64,000 bases of DNA from positions 3,348,001-3,412,000 of the forward strand of contig NZ_CP108487.1 in NCBI RefSeq assembly GCF_036226525.1, in the 5' to 3' direction. The notes under the pieces were generated by a model. That model ran no database searches. It worked only from the letters and a program-made list of their open reading frames with translations, and had not been told where the DNA came from. Origin of the DNA: Kribbella sp. NBC_01245. Its GTDB lineage: Bacteria > Actinomycetota > Actinomycetes > Propionibacteriales > Kribbellaceae. This document shows positions 8,068-17,680 of this stretch, piece by piece (position 1 is the first letter of the stretch; each line of letters opens with the position of its first letter). The position numbers were made by a program, and so were the translations under genes.

Positions 8068-8352
8068 CCCGGTCAGACTCCACCCGTCCCCCTGATAGCT
8101 GCCGCCCTTGGTCGGTTCGGGTCGGGTCAGGGGCGCGTTAGCGTCGGCGGTAGCCGATGGAGCCCTTGACGCGGCCCGGACCGGCCTGACAATTCGCAAG
8201 AACTCAGGGGGACGGGTGCCCACCAAAACCCCGGCCAACAAGTCGATATCGGGCAGGCGATTAGCGTTGATTCGTCCGAATCCGCCCGCCTACGTAGGCG
8301 ATCAAGCGACTCGCCGTAGAGAAGGGGCGAGCGGATGCAGACGAATCAACGC
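8068..8352 (-). repeat. Palindromic module, copy 2 (inverted)
   Basis: This is the reverse-complement counterpart of 6939-7224 and aligns through nearly its whole length. It contains the 138-bp hairpin unit with perfect CACCCGTCCCCC ends (8081-8218) and the family A inverted repeat (arms 8264-8290 and 8326-8352). It stops 28 bp before the GH31 stop codon at 8381. Confidence 0.85.
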
Positions 8353-8380
8353 AAGGAAGGGAGAGGCGCGAGGGGAGTCG

Positions 8381-11227
8381 TTAGAGGGTGCCGGTGGTGG
8401 TACCGCCCGAGCCGGTGGTGGGGGTGGTGAAGGTGTTGTTGGGGTCGGGGCCCCAGGCGTCGGCGGTGTTGGGGTAGTTGGACTCTTGCCGTTTGATGCA
8501 TTTCCATTCGACGAGGGTGTTGGGCGGCAGGTTGGGGATGGTGGCGGTCCAGGTTGGGTACGCCGTGGGGGATAGTTTGACGGCGCTGGCGACCGACCAG
8601 GCGCCTAGTTGGGGGATGTTGCCGACGGCGTAGACCGACTGGCCGGAGGTCGTCGTCCCGTTGGCGCAGCTGAAGGTTTTCGAGACGACGGCCTGGCCCA
8701 ACGTGAAGACGAAGGACTTGGCCGTTGCCGTGGACAACGATGCCGACTTGGCGATGATGAGGTTGCCGCCCGCGTTGTACCAACCACTCGACGCGGCGTC
8801 GAAGGCGGCCTTGTTCGCGTGCTGGGTAAGGGCCGAGCCATTGAGCGTCACCGCTGACGCCTGCGTGTCGGCGACCAACTCGACGACATTGGCACGACTC
8901 GCCACGGCGCCGGCGTACGTGCCGGAGGATGCGGCGATGCCCACGGTCGCAGTGGAACCTGAGCGCGACTGAGACAGCAACGTCGTGCGCTTGGCCCCGG
9001 TCTGATAGCCGGTCGACGCCCCGTCGTCCTCGGCCAAAGAGAACGACGTTGAGGTGGTATCCGAGTAGACCCGAGCGATCAGCTCGTCGCGACTACTACC
9101 GTCGGCCCGTTTGCCGAGCACGTTCATGCTCTGGTCATCGATATGCATCTTCGGCAGGATTGCCCCCGCCCGAGCGTAAACCGGCAGCTGGAACTTCCCG
9201 TTTCGCCAGAGCGGTACGTCGGCCAACGTCTGTCCCGTGCTGACCGTCTTGGTGTTCGTGTAGTAGTCGAACCACGTCCCGGCCGGAAGATAGACGTCCC
9301 GCTTGCGCTGCCCCGCGCCGGCCACAACACCAACCAGCAGGTCCTTGCCGATCAGCTTCTCGTGACCGATCTCCCGCACATTCGGGTCGTTCTGGTAGTG
9401 GTAGACCAACGGCGGCACCAACGGTTCGCCCGTGGTGTTGGCGCGATGCGCGAGCGAGTAGTAGTACGGCGTTAGCTCATACCGCTGGCGCAGGTTGGCC
9501 AGGTTGCTCGCCACATCCCCAATCGAATCCGGCGAGGTCTCCAAGCAATTGCAGAGATTCTCGGTATGCGGCCGGATCGGTACATCGAACCAGGACGAGT
9601 TCGCGAACCACTGCGTGTAGAGCTCGTTCAAATCCGTGTTGAGCATCTCCCGGCGGAACCCACCGATATCCGACCCGAAGTAGTCAACCCCGGACATCGA
9701 CATATGCATCTGCGCGTTCTGCTGCGCCGCGAGAGCGGTGAGCTTCGACCCGATATCCCCCGACCACATCGCCGCACCAGTCCGCTGGATGCCACCCGCA
9801 CCAGCCCGAGCCAATAGGAACGGCCGCTTCGTCGAACCACTGTCCGTATACCCCTTAGCGATCCCGCGAGCCCACTCAAGGTTGTAGAGGTTGTGGTAGT
9901 CCGAGTGCGCGTGCTTCCCAGGCAGCAGGCCGGCCGTCCAGTCACCACCGTCGTACATCTCGGGCTCACCAAGGTCGAGCCAATGCCCCATCACACCCGT
10001 GTTGATCAGCGGAGTGCGCTGAGTCGCATGCCAATGAGCACTCGCCGCAGGCTGAGTCCAGTCGATCATGCCGCCGCGACCCCACCAGTCGTTACTGGTC
10101 AGGTAAACCGGCGAGCAGCTGGAACACCCCTGCCGAATGAGATACCCCGTACCGGCCAGGTCGGCATGCTCCGGCAAGTTCTTGCCGACGTACGACTCCT
10201 CGATCGCCATCACGCCGACGCCCTGGTTGCTCTGGTACGACGCGAGCTTCCCAGCCGGGTCTGGGAAGTTGACCGTGTCCCAGTCCAACGACCCCATCCG
10301 CGTGTTGTCCGAACCCGCGGTCACCCCACCGAACCAGTCCACGTCGAGCATCACGCCATCTGTGGGGAACTTGGCCGCACGCAATCCCGCCAGCGTGGTG
10401 TCGATCTCGGCCCAGTTGTCGTAGCCGAATTCCGACATCCAGAGCCCGAAGGCCTTCTTCGGCGGTACCGGCGGACGGCCGGTGAGTTCGAGGTAGTCCT
10501 TGCGCAAGTCCGGCAGATCCGGGCCCGACATCACGAACCACCGGAGCTGATCGCCGAAGGTATCAACGGTCCACGGATCGCCGGTCAGGTTCCAGTCCTG
10601 CTTGTAGACCTGGTCCACGAACAGCCCGTAGTTCGCATTCGCCGCACCGACCGCGAACAGAACCGGAATCTGCGTATTGCCCACCGGCCCGTTGTCCGTG
10701 TCATAAAGCATTGCGTTGCCATAGGTGCCAGAAGTCCGTTGCCGACCCACCCAATCGCCGTCGGCGCTACCGCCCATAAAGAACTGCTCACCCAGCCCAT
10801 AAGCGTTCTGCATCGACGACTTGGTGAACGACAATCCCTTCCAGGCTCGGGAAAGATTGCGCGGACACGTTGTGTTGAGCAACAACTGCGGCACCCGAGT
10901 GGTGTCATAAACCGTCGCGCACAACGTCGATGTATTGACGTCCACCTTCAGACCGGGAGTGGTCAAAACCCCACCGCTCTGGGTCAAACTCGTCGGCCCG
11001 GGATAGTCCGACTTCGCGATCTGCGTAGTCGTGAACAACGGCGACCCCGTGCCCGGCCCAGACCCCGCACCCAGCTCGAAATGCACCAGATCGTCGTCGA
11101 GGAACTCCACCACCAGGTAGTTGCCACCAGCAAGGAACTGCACCCGCTGTACGGCGGCCTGCGCGACCGTCGGCGGTACGAACAACGTAGCGGCGACCAA
11201 CGCCAGAACCAGCATCAGCCGCTTCAT
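8381..11227 (-). CDS. Secreted GH31 alpha-glucosyltransferase/glucosidase with CBM20 (probable 6-alpha-glucosyltransferase)
   Basis: A 948-residue exported enzyme. It has a signal peptide (MKRLMLVLALVAATLFVPPTVAQA), a GH31 N-terminal beta domain, and a catalytic barrel with likely nucleophile Asp418 (HWLDLGEPE) and acid/base Asp491 (WSGDIGS). A C-terminal starch-binding CBM20 covers about residues 845-940 (VYAVGNIPQLGAWSVASAVKL). Its start overlaps the stop of the second secreted GH31 gene (ATGA), so the two are co-made. In Kribbella flavida, a 6-alpha-glucosyltransferase and a 3-alpha-isomaltosyltransferase, both GH31, convert starch to cyclobis-(1->6)-alpha-nigerosyl. The pairing, starch module and nearby uptake genes fit that role here. 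A plain alpha-glucosidase remains possible. Confidence 0.82.
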   Translation of the reverse strand: MKRLMLVLALVAATLFVPPTVAQAAVQRVQFLAGGNYLVVEFLDDDLVHFELGAGSGPGTGSPLFTTTQIAKSDYPGPTSLTQSGGVLTTPGLKVDVNTSTLCATVYDTTRVPQLLLNTTCPRNLSRAWKGLSFTKSSMQNAYGLGEQFFMGGSADGDWVGRQRTSGTYGNAMLYDTDNGPVGNTQIPVLFAVGAANANYGLFVDQVYKQDWNLTGDPWTVDTFGDQLRWFVMSGPDLPDLRKDYLELTGRPPVPPKKAFGLWMSEFGYDNWAEIDTTLAGLRAAKFPTDGVMLDVDWFGGVTAGSDNTRMGSLDWDTVNFPDPAGKLASYQSNQGVGVMAIEESYVGKNLPEHADLAGTGYLIRQGCSSCSPVYLTSNDWWGRGGMIDWTQPAASAHWHATQRTPLINTGVMGHWLDLGEPEMYDGGDWTAGLLPGKHAHSDYHNLYNLEWARGIAKGYTDSGSTKRPFLLARAGAGGIQRTGAAMWSGDIGSKLTALAAQQNAQMHMSMSGVDYFGSDIGGFRREMLNTDLNELYTQWFANSSWFDVPIRPHTENLCNCLETSPDSIGDVASNLANLRQRYELTPYYYSLAHRANTTGEPLVPPLVYHYQNDPNVREIGHEKLIGKDLLVGVVAGAGQRKRDVYLPAGTWFDYYTNTKTVSTGQTLADVPLWRNGKFQLPVYARAGAILPKMHIDDQSMNVLGKRADGSSRDELIARVYSDTTSTSFSLAEDDGASTGYQTGAKRTTLLSQSRSGSTATVGIAASSGTYAGAVASRANVVELVADTQASAVTLNGSALTQHANKAAFDAASSGWYNAGGNLIIAKSASLSTATAKSFVFTLGQAVVSKTFSCANGTTTSGQSVYAVGNIPQLGAWSVASAVKLSPTAYPTWTATIPNLPPNTLVEWKCIKRQESNYPNTADAWGPDPNNTFTTPTTGSGGTTTGTL

Positions 11228-14200
11228 GGCCGCGCCACCGTGATGTTGTCGAGGTTAATCCCGAACGAGCCGTAATTGACCTTGACCGTGCGTTTACCCG
11301 CAGTCAGGTTGACCGTCAACGTCGCCGTCCCCCAGGTATCCCAGTTCGGCAACGTCGGCAGATTGACCGTCCCAACCGTGACCCCGTCCACCTGGATCGA
11401 GCGCGTCGCCGTACTGCCCGAAGCGTTCGCGTAGCGGAACTTCAGCACGTGGCTACCGGTCACGGCCGCATTAACGTCGACCGATACCGAGTCACCAGCA
11501 GTCTCAAAGCCGTCAACAAATCCCGTACCAGTGAAGCCCGGGTGATCGGTGTTCACAGACGTACCGACGTTGCTGCCGAACTCCGCCTCGTACGCCGCCT
11601 TGTCGACGCCGTTGAGCACGATGCTCCGGGCCGACGCACTCGACGCGGTCTTGACGAGCGTGAGCTGCTGAACCGGATCCCAGTACCAGCCATCCGTCGC
11701 CGCCTTGAGCGCGGCCAACGTGGCGTGAGCGGTCATCGCAACACCATCGCGCGTGACCGAAGTCGGCTTGCTCGACGCGACCTGCAGCGTGCTCTTCGTC
11801 GTCAGAGGCGGCACGCTCACCGTCACCTGGTGACTCGCAAAAGCCTCAACACTGGAGACCGTCCGCATCAACCCGGCCGAGTCCTCGAAGTAGTCGTAAC
11901 TGGTCGTGCCCGACGGATAGACCCGGAAGGTCAAGTTCGGATAAGTCGTCACGCTGTTGCCAATAGTGCCGCCGAGCTCGTAATCCGCGTTGAGGTTGAG
12001 CGGCACGATCGCGCCCGCCTTCGCGAACACCGGGATGGTCTCCGTGCCCGCGTTGTAGACCTTGGTCCCAGCCCCTTGCGCCCGGCCGCCGTTCCAGAAG
12101 TCGTACCACTCGCCGGCCGGCAGGTAGACGCTCTTCGAGGTCGCGCCCTGCGTGGTGATAGGTGCCACCAGCAACTGCCTGCCGAACATGTACTGCTGGT
12201 CCTGCGCGGCCGCCGTGGCGTCGTTGCCATAGGCAATGCTCATCGCCTGCATGATCGGCAGACCGGTCGTGGACGCGTTCTTCGCCTCGGTGTAGAGGTA
12301 CGGGATCAGGTTCATCCGCGTGTTCGCGAACTTCTTAAACTTCGGTACGACCGTGCTGTCGCCAGAGCGCGCCTGCACGTTCCACGGCGTACGGGCCTCG
12401 GAAACGCCCGGGTTCGACTTCTCCGAGTGGTACTGCATGATCGGCGAGAACGTCGCCTGCGCCGCCGACCTCAAGTACAGCTCACTCGACGGGAACGATC
12501 CCGTGAACCCGGCCAGATCCCAAGACCAGAAGGGAATTCCGGACTGCCCAGCGCTGATCCCGGCTCGCACAGCCTCCTGGAAGGCGCCGAACGTCGAAGC
12601 CTGATCGCCCGCCCAGAAGATCGAATTACCCTGCGCCCCCGACGTACCGGCGCGACTGAAGAGAGTGCCCTGGCCGGCCGTCTTGGTTTGCACGAAGTCG
12701 TTGTAGGCCCGGGTGTACTCGTTCGGGTACGCGTTGTGCAGCTCGTCGCCCTTGCGCCCGCTGCCACTGGTGACGTTGCGGCCGAACACCGCCTCGCTGC
12801 CGTCGGTCTTGAGCCCGTCGATCCCAATGTCGTCGAACAGGTAGGACCGCTTGCTCATCCACCAGTTCGTCGCGGTCGTCTTGGTGAAGTCCGGCACGGT
12901 CCCGTCGCCGAACCACTGCCCGGTCGGCACCCGGTACGGACCGCCCGCGCCATCGCCGAGAACGTAGCCCTGGGCAACGGCATAGTCCCGGTCGTTGACG
13001 TGTTGCTGCGGAGCCGTCGGTGGATTGCTGTCGAAGTTCTGCTTGAGCACAGGGATCTGCCAGAGCACGACCTTGATGTTCTGGTTGTGCGCCGCCGTGA
13101 CCATGGCTTTCGGATCACTCCACGCAGATCCCGGCGGGAACGTCAGATCGCTATAGGCCAACGCCTGCGCACCAGGCTTCGGCGTGTACGTCGCACCGTG
13201 CCAGAGGTAGAACGTTGCCTCGTCACTCCATTGCTCAAGCACCATCGCGCTGTGCGGAATCCCGGTCGAGGTGACGTTTGCGAGTTCGGTGTTGACCTCG
13301 GCCTGGGTATTCCACTCGTTCGCGGACATCCACAGGCCGAAGCTCCACTTCGGCGGCAGCTTCGGCCGAGCCGTCACAGCCGTGTACTGGTCGAGCATCT
13401 GCGCCCGCGTACCGGTGAAGAAGTGGTAGTCCACGGTGGAGTTCAACGCGCCACCCGTATCAACCGTGAAGCCGGCCATATCGGCGAAATGCGTGCCCAG
13501 GTTGAAGATCGAGTAACGCGTACTCGGCACGTAGATGCCATAGCCGGCCGAGTTCGTGAAGAACGGCACGGACAGGTACGTCCGATGGGTCGCACCCTGA
13601 TCCTGGTACTGGTTGTAGACATAGTTGTGTACGTCGCGACCGCGTTGGTCGAGCTGGTCATACCGTTCGCCGAGGCCCTCGAACCGCTCCCCCGCGGGCG
13701 AATGCCAATGGTCCTCCACCTTGGTCACACTCGTACTTCCGTCACTCGCCCAGCCGACATTCCGGAACGACGCAGGGTCGTACTGGCGCGCGATCAACGT
13801 CACGCCGTCAGCCTTGTAAACCGACACCCGGTACGGCGACTTCTGGATCCGCACCTGGATTTGCGAGGTGGCGATCTGCAGTTGCGAGGCGGTGTTCGTG
13901 ATGGTGTACGCCGCTCCCCCGCTGATGTTCAGGCCGAGACCGCGCGGCGCGATCTGCACATGAAACCGGTCCGCGGCCGGGAAGGCGAACCGCACCTTCG
14001 GCGTGAAGCTCCCGGCGCTATCACCAGTGACGACGTCGACCGAGGTCCCGTTGTCGACGTACGAGCCGACAGCCGTCGGACCGCTCCAGGAAGTGACCGC
14101 GAACGAGAACGGCCCAGTGGTCTTTTGCCCAGCACCATCCACATCGGCATTGACCGTGTACGTGATCTGGTCGCCGCGGGCGAACGTGCCGAGCGTGAGC

Positions 14201-14517
14201 TTCCAATAGGTGTTGTTGCCGCTGTTGTAGTCGAAGGCGGCACCAACCGGCGTCTGCGCAACACCGTTCTTCGTCCACGTGACCCAGAGGGTCTGGCCGG
14301 ATGAGATCGGCCAAGTGGTCGCCTTGATCTGGACGGCCTCACCGGCCATCGGGTCACGCGGCAGCCGTTCGGTCGGCTGCGCGGCGTACAACTCGTCGGC
14401 ACCGGTCGGTGCGTGGAAAACGCCGGTCAAAGTACCGGCCCACGCCGGGGCGGGAGCCAACTGGAAGACCAGAAGCGCCAGCACCAGGATGGCGGCTCTG
14501 AACCTAAAGCGGGACAT
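11224..14517 (-). CDS. Secreted GH31 enzyme with CBM35 (probable 3-alpha-isomaltosyltransferase)
   Basis: A 1097-residue exported GH31 protein. The start is set at ATG 14517 because a signal peptide follows at once (MSRFRFRAAILVLALLVFQL, cut near PAWAG) and GAGG lies upstream; an earlier ATG at 14571 adds a non-signal leader. Probable nucleophile is Asp572 (GLKTDGSEA) and acid/base Asp638 (WAGDQAST). The motif MVLEQWSDEATFYLW matches the GH31 subgroup also seen in the cytosolic enzyme at 24939. A CBM35 occupies the last ~125 residues (AYEAEFGSNVG to NLDNITVARP). It is first in a two-gene transcript beside a ROK regulator. Predicted to transfer isomaltosyl units and close the cyclic tetrasaccharide. 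Confidence 0.8.
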   Translation of the reverse strand: MSRFRFRAAILVLALLVFQLAPAPAWAGTLTGVFHAPTGADELYAAQPTERLPRDPMAGEAVQIKATTWPISSGQTLWVTWTKNGVAQTPVGAAFDYNSGNNTYWKLTLGTFARGDQITYTVNADVDGAGQKTTGPFSFAVTSWSGPTAVGSYVDNGTSVDVVTGDSAGSFTPKVRFAFPAADRFHVQIAPRGLGLNISGGAAYTITNTASQLQIATSQIQVRIQKSPYRVSVYKADGVTLIARQYDPASFRNVGWASDGSTSVTKVEDHWHSPAGERFEGLGERYDQLDQRGRDVHNYVYNQYQDQGATHRTYLSVPFFTNSAGYGIYVPSTRYSIFNLGTHFADMAGFTVDTGGALNSTVDYHFFTGTRAQMLDQYTAVTARPKLPPKWSFGLWMSANEWNTQAEVNTELANVTSTGIPHSAMVLEQWSDEATFYLWHGATYTPKPGAQALAYSDLTFPPGSAWSDPKAMVTAAHNQNIKVVLWQIPVLKQNFDSNPPTAPQQHVNDRDYAVAQGYVLGDGAGGPYRVPTGQWFGDGTVPDFTKTTATNWWMSKRSYLFDDIGIDGLKTDGSEAVFGRNVTSGSGRKGDELHNAYPNEYTRAYNDFVQTKTAGQGTLFSRAGTSGAQGNSIFWAGDQASTFGAFQEAVRAGISAGQSGIPFWSWDLAGFTGSFPSSELYLRSAAQATFSPIMQYHSEKSNPGVSEARTPWNVQARSGDSTVVPKFKKFANTRMNLIPYLYTEAKNASTTGLPIMQAMSIAYGNDATAAAQDQQYMFGRQLLVAPITTQGATSKSVYLPAGEWYDFWNGGRAQGAGTKVYNAGTETIPVFAKAGAIVPLNLNADYELGGTIGNSVTTYPNLTFRVYPSGTTSYDYFEDSAGLMRTVSSVEAFASHQVTVSVPPLTTKSTLQVASSKPTSVTRDGVAMTAHATLAALKAATDGWYWDPVQQLTLVKTASSASARSIVLNGVDKAAYEAEFGSNVGTSVNTDHPGFTGTGFVDGFETAGDSVSVDVNAAVTGSHVLKFRYANASGSTATRSIQVDGVTVGTVNLPTLPNWDTWGTATLTVNLTAGKRTVKVNYGSFGINLDNITVARP

Positions 14518-14577
14518 AAAACGGGACCTCACAACGGCCTCACTTCCCGACCCACCAGGGGCCGACGTCACAAACGG

Positions 14578-15783
14578 TCAGCTGGCCGAACGGGCTGTCA
14601 AAGAAGGCCTTCCGGCCTCGTCTGGCCGCAGATTCGGCTGGAAGAGCTCCCCCAGGAACAGACCCGCGGCACCTTGCGCCCAGGTCTCGTCATCCCATTG
14701 GCCGATCACGATCTCGAGATCCCGCTGCAGGCCTTCGAACACGGTGGCCCGCAGGGTCGAGTCGAACTCGGCCTTGAACAGATCGCTGAACCGCGTGCCC
14801 TCACCAGCGAGCACGATCAGGTTCGGATTGAGCAGATTGACCAGATTGCCGACGGCCATCCCGAGGGTGCCGCCGAGTTCAGCAAAGACCTCCACGAGTC
14901 GCTCATCACCTTCACGAGCCAGCGCCGCCGCCTCGTCCAGGGTGACCTCACGACCAAGCAAATCAACAGCTTTAGCGATCAGCGCTGGTTCCCCGATGAG
15001 GGTTTCCAGGCAACCCCGGCCGCCGCAAGGGCACTCGATGCCGTTGGCAACAACCTTGGTGTGGCCGAACTCGCCCGCACCACCACCGGCACCGCGGTAG
15101 AGCCGGCCGTCCAGCACCATACCGAGACCGACACCACGCCCGATACTGACCACGGCCACGTCGGCGACACCCCTCCCGGCGCCGAACCACTGCTCGTTCG
15201 CGACCAACGTGTTCACGTCGTTGTCGACCACGACGGGCAGCTCGAGCTCTCGATGCAGCAGCCCGGCCAGGTCGACGTCGTGCCAGTCCGAGTACGTGCC
15301 GTGCCGGACCACGCCCGCGGCCCGGTCGATGACGCCGGCCAGGCCGACCCCGACGCCGTACAGTCTGCTGGGCACGTCGGCCGCGAGGGCGTGGACGGCC
15401 TTCGCGACGGTCTGGATGACCGTCGGCACGGACGTCCGCGGCAACGCGAGAGTCAGGCGACCCAGGATCCGGGCGTTCAGGTCGGTGAGGACCGCGATGA
15501 CCTGGGTCTCGGTGAGTTTGATGCCGACCACGGCGCCGGCGTCCGGTTTGAGGGCCAGCAGGATCGGGCGACGGCCGCCGCCCGATAGCCCGGTAGCCCG
15601 TTCTTCGATGATGCCGGTGTGCAGCAGGTCGCCGGTGATCTCGGAGACCGTCGGCAGGCTCAAGCCGGTTCGCTTGGCCAGCTCCGTGCGGGACAGCAGC
15701 GGTTCAGCGCGGAGCTCGTGCAGAACGTGGGCGGCGTTGATCTCGCGGATCAGCTCCTTACTGCCGGTACGGACCGGTTGCAC
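14578..15783 (-). CDS. ROK family transcriptional regulator
   Basis: A 401-residue repressor. It has an N-terminal winged helix-turn-helix (LSRTELAKRTGLSLPTVSEI, about residues 30-50), then a ROK sugar-kinase-like domain with [10 protein letters not shown] and SIGRGVGLG. The ROK zinc motif is complete (GIECPCGGRGCLE). The start is GTG 15783. It lies 60 bp upstream of the secreted GH31 pair in the same orientation, so it probably controls those genes and senses a glucose-containing sugar or phosphate. A CCTTACTAAGG odd palindrome 11 bp upstream of its start suggests autoregulation. Confidence 0.9.
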   Translation of the reverse strand: MQPVRTGSKELIREINAAHVLHELRAEPLLSRTELAKRTGLSLPTVSEITGDLLHTGIIEERATGLSGGGRRPILLALKPDAGAVVGIKLTETQVIAVLTDLNARILGRLTLALPRTSVPTVIQTVAKAVHALAADVPSRLYGVGVGLAGVIDRAAGVVRHGTYSDWHDVDLAGLLHRELELPVVVDNDVNTLVANEQWFGAGRGVADVAVVSIGRGVGLGMVLDGRLYRGAGGGAGEFGHTKVVANGIECPCGGRGCLETLIGEPALIAKAVDLLGREVTLDEAAALAREGDERLVEVFAELGGTLGMAVGNLVNLLNPNLIVLAGEGTRFSDLFKAEFDSTLRATVFEGLQRDLEIVIGQWDDETWAQGAAGLFLGELFQPNLRPDEAGRPSLTARSAS

Positions 15784-15793
15784 CGCGTCACCG

Positions 15794-15804
15794 CCTTACT
15801 AAGG
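15794..15804. promoter_or_regulatory. Candidate ROK operator CCTTACTAAGG
   Basis: An 11-bp palindrome with a single central base, bracketed by GTCACCG direct repeats (15787-15793 and 15804-15810), lies just 5' of the ROK start. It shares the TTA-TAA flavour of the site at 19677-19714. Function is inferred from position. Confidence 0.4.
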
Positions 15805-16025
15805 TCACCGAAGGAACTCGGACGCTAACGGCCAGTTTGCTGCCGAGTCAATGGCTCGGTGTAGAGATTCGCCGCATCTCAGATCGGCTCACGCGGCAGT
15901 CTGCTGCGCAAGTTTGGTCCGCCAGACCGGTGACGACACTCAGTACGCGATTGCCGGTGCTGCCTCGATGACCAAGACTGGAACCGGCTCAAGGACAGCG
16001 CTGAGACGCGCCGGGGGAGGTCGAT

Positions 16026-16520
16026 TTGGACGTCGAGGTCCTTGCTGGAGACGATTGGAAGATCCTCCAGGACGTTCGTCTGCGTGCCCTCAGGGACTCC
16101 CCGGACGCATTCCTATCGAAGGCCGAAACGTCCTGGGGTGAGGCGGAATGGCGCGCCTTCGCTGTCGAAGATGCCTGGATCGTTGCTCGGAGCGGGGATC
16201 AGGTTATTGGTGTCCTGCGCTCCGTTCGTGTTGATGACCGACCGGCGGAAGAACGACATCTCGAGTCGGTCTGGGTCGATCCCTTGCACCGCAAGAAAGG
16301 TGTTCTGCGCGCGATCCTGCGCTACCTGGCCGAGTTGGAGCCGGAAGTCCGCACTTGGATGGCGTGGGTTCTCGACGGCAATGACGAGGCCCGTGCGGCT
16401 TACGAACGCTTGGGCTTCGAGACCACCGGGATGCGTCAGCTTCTGGCCGGTACTCCGCGCCGCGAGGAGCGGTTGAGGCTGGATCGCAAGGCAGCGATCA
16501 GCGACTCGATCGATCCCTGA
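16026..16520 (+). CDS. GNAT family N-acetyltransferase
   Basis: A 164-residue single GNAT domain. The acetyl-CoA-binding stretch is LESVWVDPLHRKKGVLRAILRYL (residues ~80-100), which holds the R-x-x-G-x/A pyrophosphate loop. The typical final strand follows (NDEARAAYERLGFETTGMRQLL). The TTG start at 16026 is preferred because a strong GGGGGAGG lies 5-6 nt upstream. Its 3' end overlaps the convergent GT-like gene by 85 bp (16436-16520), which is long for neighbours. Substrate unknown; such proteins often acetylate small amines or antibiotics. It sits at the edge of the AT-richer island. Confidence 0.82.
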   Translation: MDVEVLAGDDWKILQDVRLRALRDSPDAFLSKAETSWGEAEWRAFAVEDAWIVARSGDQVIGVLRSVRVDDRPAEERHLESVWVDPLHRKKGVLRAILRYLAELEPEVRTWMAWVLDGNDEARAAYERLGFETTGMRQLLAGTPRREERLRLDRKAAISDSIDP

Positions 16521-17680
16521 TCGGCGTCGTAACCGCAGGCAATCCAAGTCTTCAGCCCAAGCTCGTTCATGGCCTCGCGTTCGCTGAGAACAGTGCCAGT
16601 ACCTGGCAAGACTTTCTGCCAGCGGTCGTTGTCCTCCCGCCACTTCTCGATGAAGTCGACGCAGAGATCTGGTGTGAAATTCTCCAGTTGATTCGCAGCC
16701 CGGCGCAGGGCCTCCTGCGCGGCCTGCACCGTCGTCGAAGCCGTCGAGGCACTGATGTACCGCGCAACTGAAAGACGATCGAGCGTCTCGGTAATCATGG
16801 AATGCCGGTCCTCTAAGAACAGTCGCCAGTGACGTCCGCTGGCCGCGGCTCTCAGTTGATCCATCAGGTCCCAGCCAGGCGTCCCACTGAACAACGCGTA
16901 GAGGCCCTCGGCAAGGACGTCACCCAACTCCTCGCGGGCTGCCCGCTCCGGATCGGCGTACGGCTCGTACTCGTCCTGCCGGACCTCGCCCACTTTGGGT
17001 AGTGAGCGTGCGGCCGCGTGCTGAGCGAAGAAGAACCAGTCTTCGTTGTAGATGTCGGGAAAGAACGACAGTGTCGGGCGCTGCGTGTTGACGCCAAGCA
17101 CTGCTCCGCTGACGAACACGTCCTGTCCCAGCCCGGCCAGACGTCGCGCGTGACATACAACCGAGTTGTCCGGAAAGTACTTTGTGGCCATCGACGCGAC
17201 CGGATGACGATCGAGCGAGCCGGCCAGCCGCGAAATGTCGTGCGGCCGCAGTTGGTAGATGTCGTCGTCGACGAAGAGGATCTTCTTCCACCCCCGTAGA
17301 CGGGCTAAGACCAGTCCGATGTTGCGCTTGATGCTGAGATCGCTCGAACGTTCAGCGCTGGCTTTCCAAAAGGCACGATCGGAGGTGAGATGGCAATGAT
17401 CCAGCAGTTGATAGTCGTCGGGCACATCGATGACCAGGGCCCGCGCACCGAACGTGTCCTCAACTCGTTCCGCGACCTTCTCTGCTTTCGCCTGTCGGCT
17501 ACACAGCACTACCAGTGGAATTGACAGCTGGGCGGACAGTGAAATGAGGCGATGCAGCGATGGTCGCGCTGCAGGGACCACGATGGCATCCAGACGACTG
17601 CTCGCGGCCGACGAGGACACTGCCGACACATCTTGCAGAAGTGAAGCATGTGACGGCACATGCTTGGTCTGATGGTTCAC
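16436..17680 (-). CDS. GT-A-fold glycosyltransferase-like protein
   Basis: A 414-residue protein without signal peptide or membrane segments. Residues ~30-150 look like a Rossmann-type nucleotide-sugar domain (LDAIVVPAARP, then IPLVVLCSRQAKAEKV). The stretch KKILFVDDDIYQL carries the Asp-rich metal-binding motif of GT-A enzymes, and NEDWFFF in the middle resembles the acceptor-side Glu/Asp region of GT2-like proteins. I do not recognise a specific family. The GTG start overlaps the stop of the HTH gene (GTGA at 17677), so the two are translated together. It is less GC-rich than the flanking sugar genes, and its 3' end overlaps the GNAT gene on the other strand. Confidence 0.7.
   Translation of the reverse strand: MNHQTKHVPSHASLLQDVSAVSSSAASSRLDAIVVPAARPSLHRLISLSAQLSIPLVVLCSRQAKAEKVAERVEDTFGARALVIDVPDDYQLLDHCHLTSDRAFWKASAERSSDLSIKRNIGLVLARLRGWKKILFVDDDIYQLRPHDISRLAGSLDRHPVASMATKYFPDNSVVCHARRLAGLGQDVFVSGAVLGVNTQRPTLSFFPDIYNEDWFFFAQHAAARSLPKVGEVRQDEYEPYADPERAAREELGDVLAEGLYALFSGTPGWDLMDQLRAAASGRHWRLFLEDRHSMITETLDRLSVARYISASTASTTVQAAQEALRRAANQLENFTPDLCVDFIEKWREDNDRWQKVLPGTGTVLSEREAMNELGLKTWIACGYDADQGSIESLIAALRSSLNRSSRRGVPARS

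Larger units (their letters stand above)
6631..8380. other. 1.75-kb gene-free region filled with nested repeats
   Basis: No credible gene was found here. Long open frames exist on both strands but are arginine/proline-rich artefacts of GC bias and do not resemble proteins. From 6939 to 8352 the DNA is a composite of inverted and tandem repeats, listed separately. The outer ~285-bp modules are mirror images, so the whole block is one imperfect giant palindrome. Positions 6631-6938 show no recognised element. Confidence 0.8.

Noticed and set aside
6631..8380. Protein genes in the repeat region, including a 346-codon minus-strand frame
   Set aside because: The frames run through inverted and tandem repeats with no domain or start signal. 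Repeat architecture explains the sequence.
11449..14304. A 951-codon open frame on the plus strand opposite the CBM35 GH31 gene, and similar long frames elsewhere
   Set aside because: Arg/Pro/Val-rich with no motifs, and antisense to a clear enzyme. Long antisense frames are expected at this GC.
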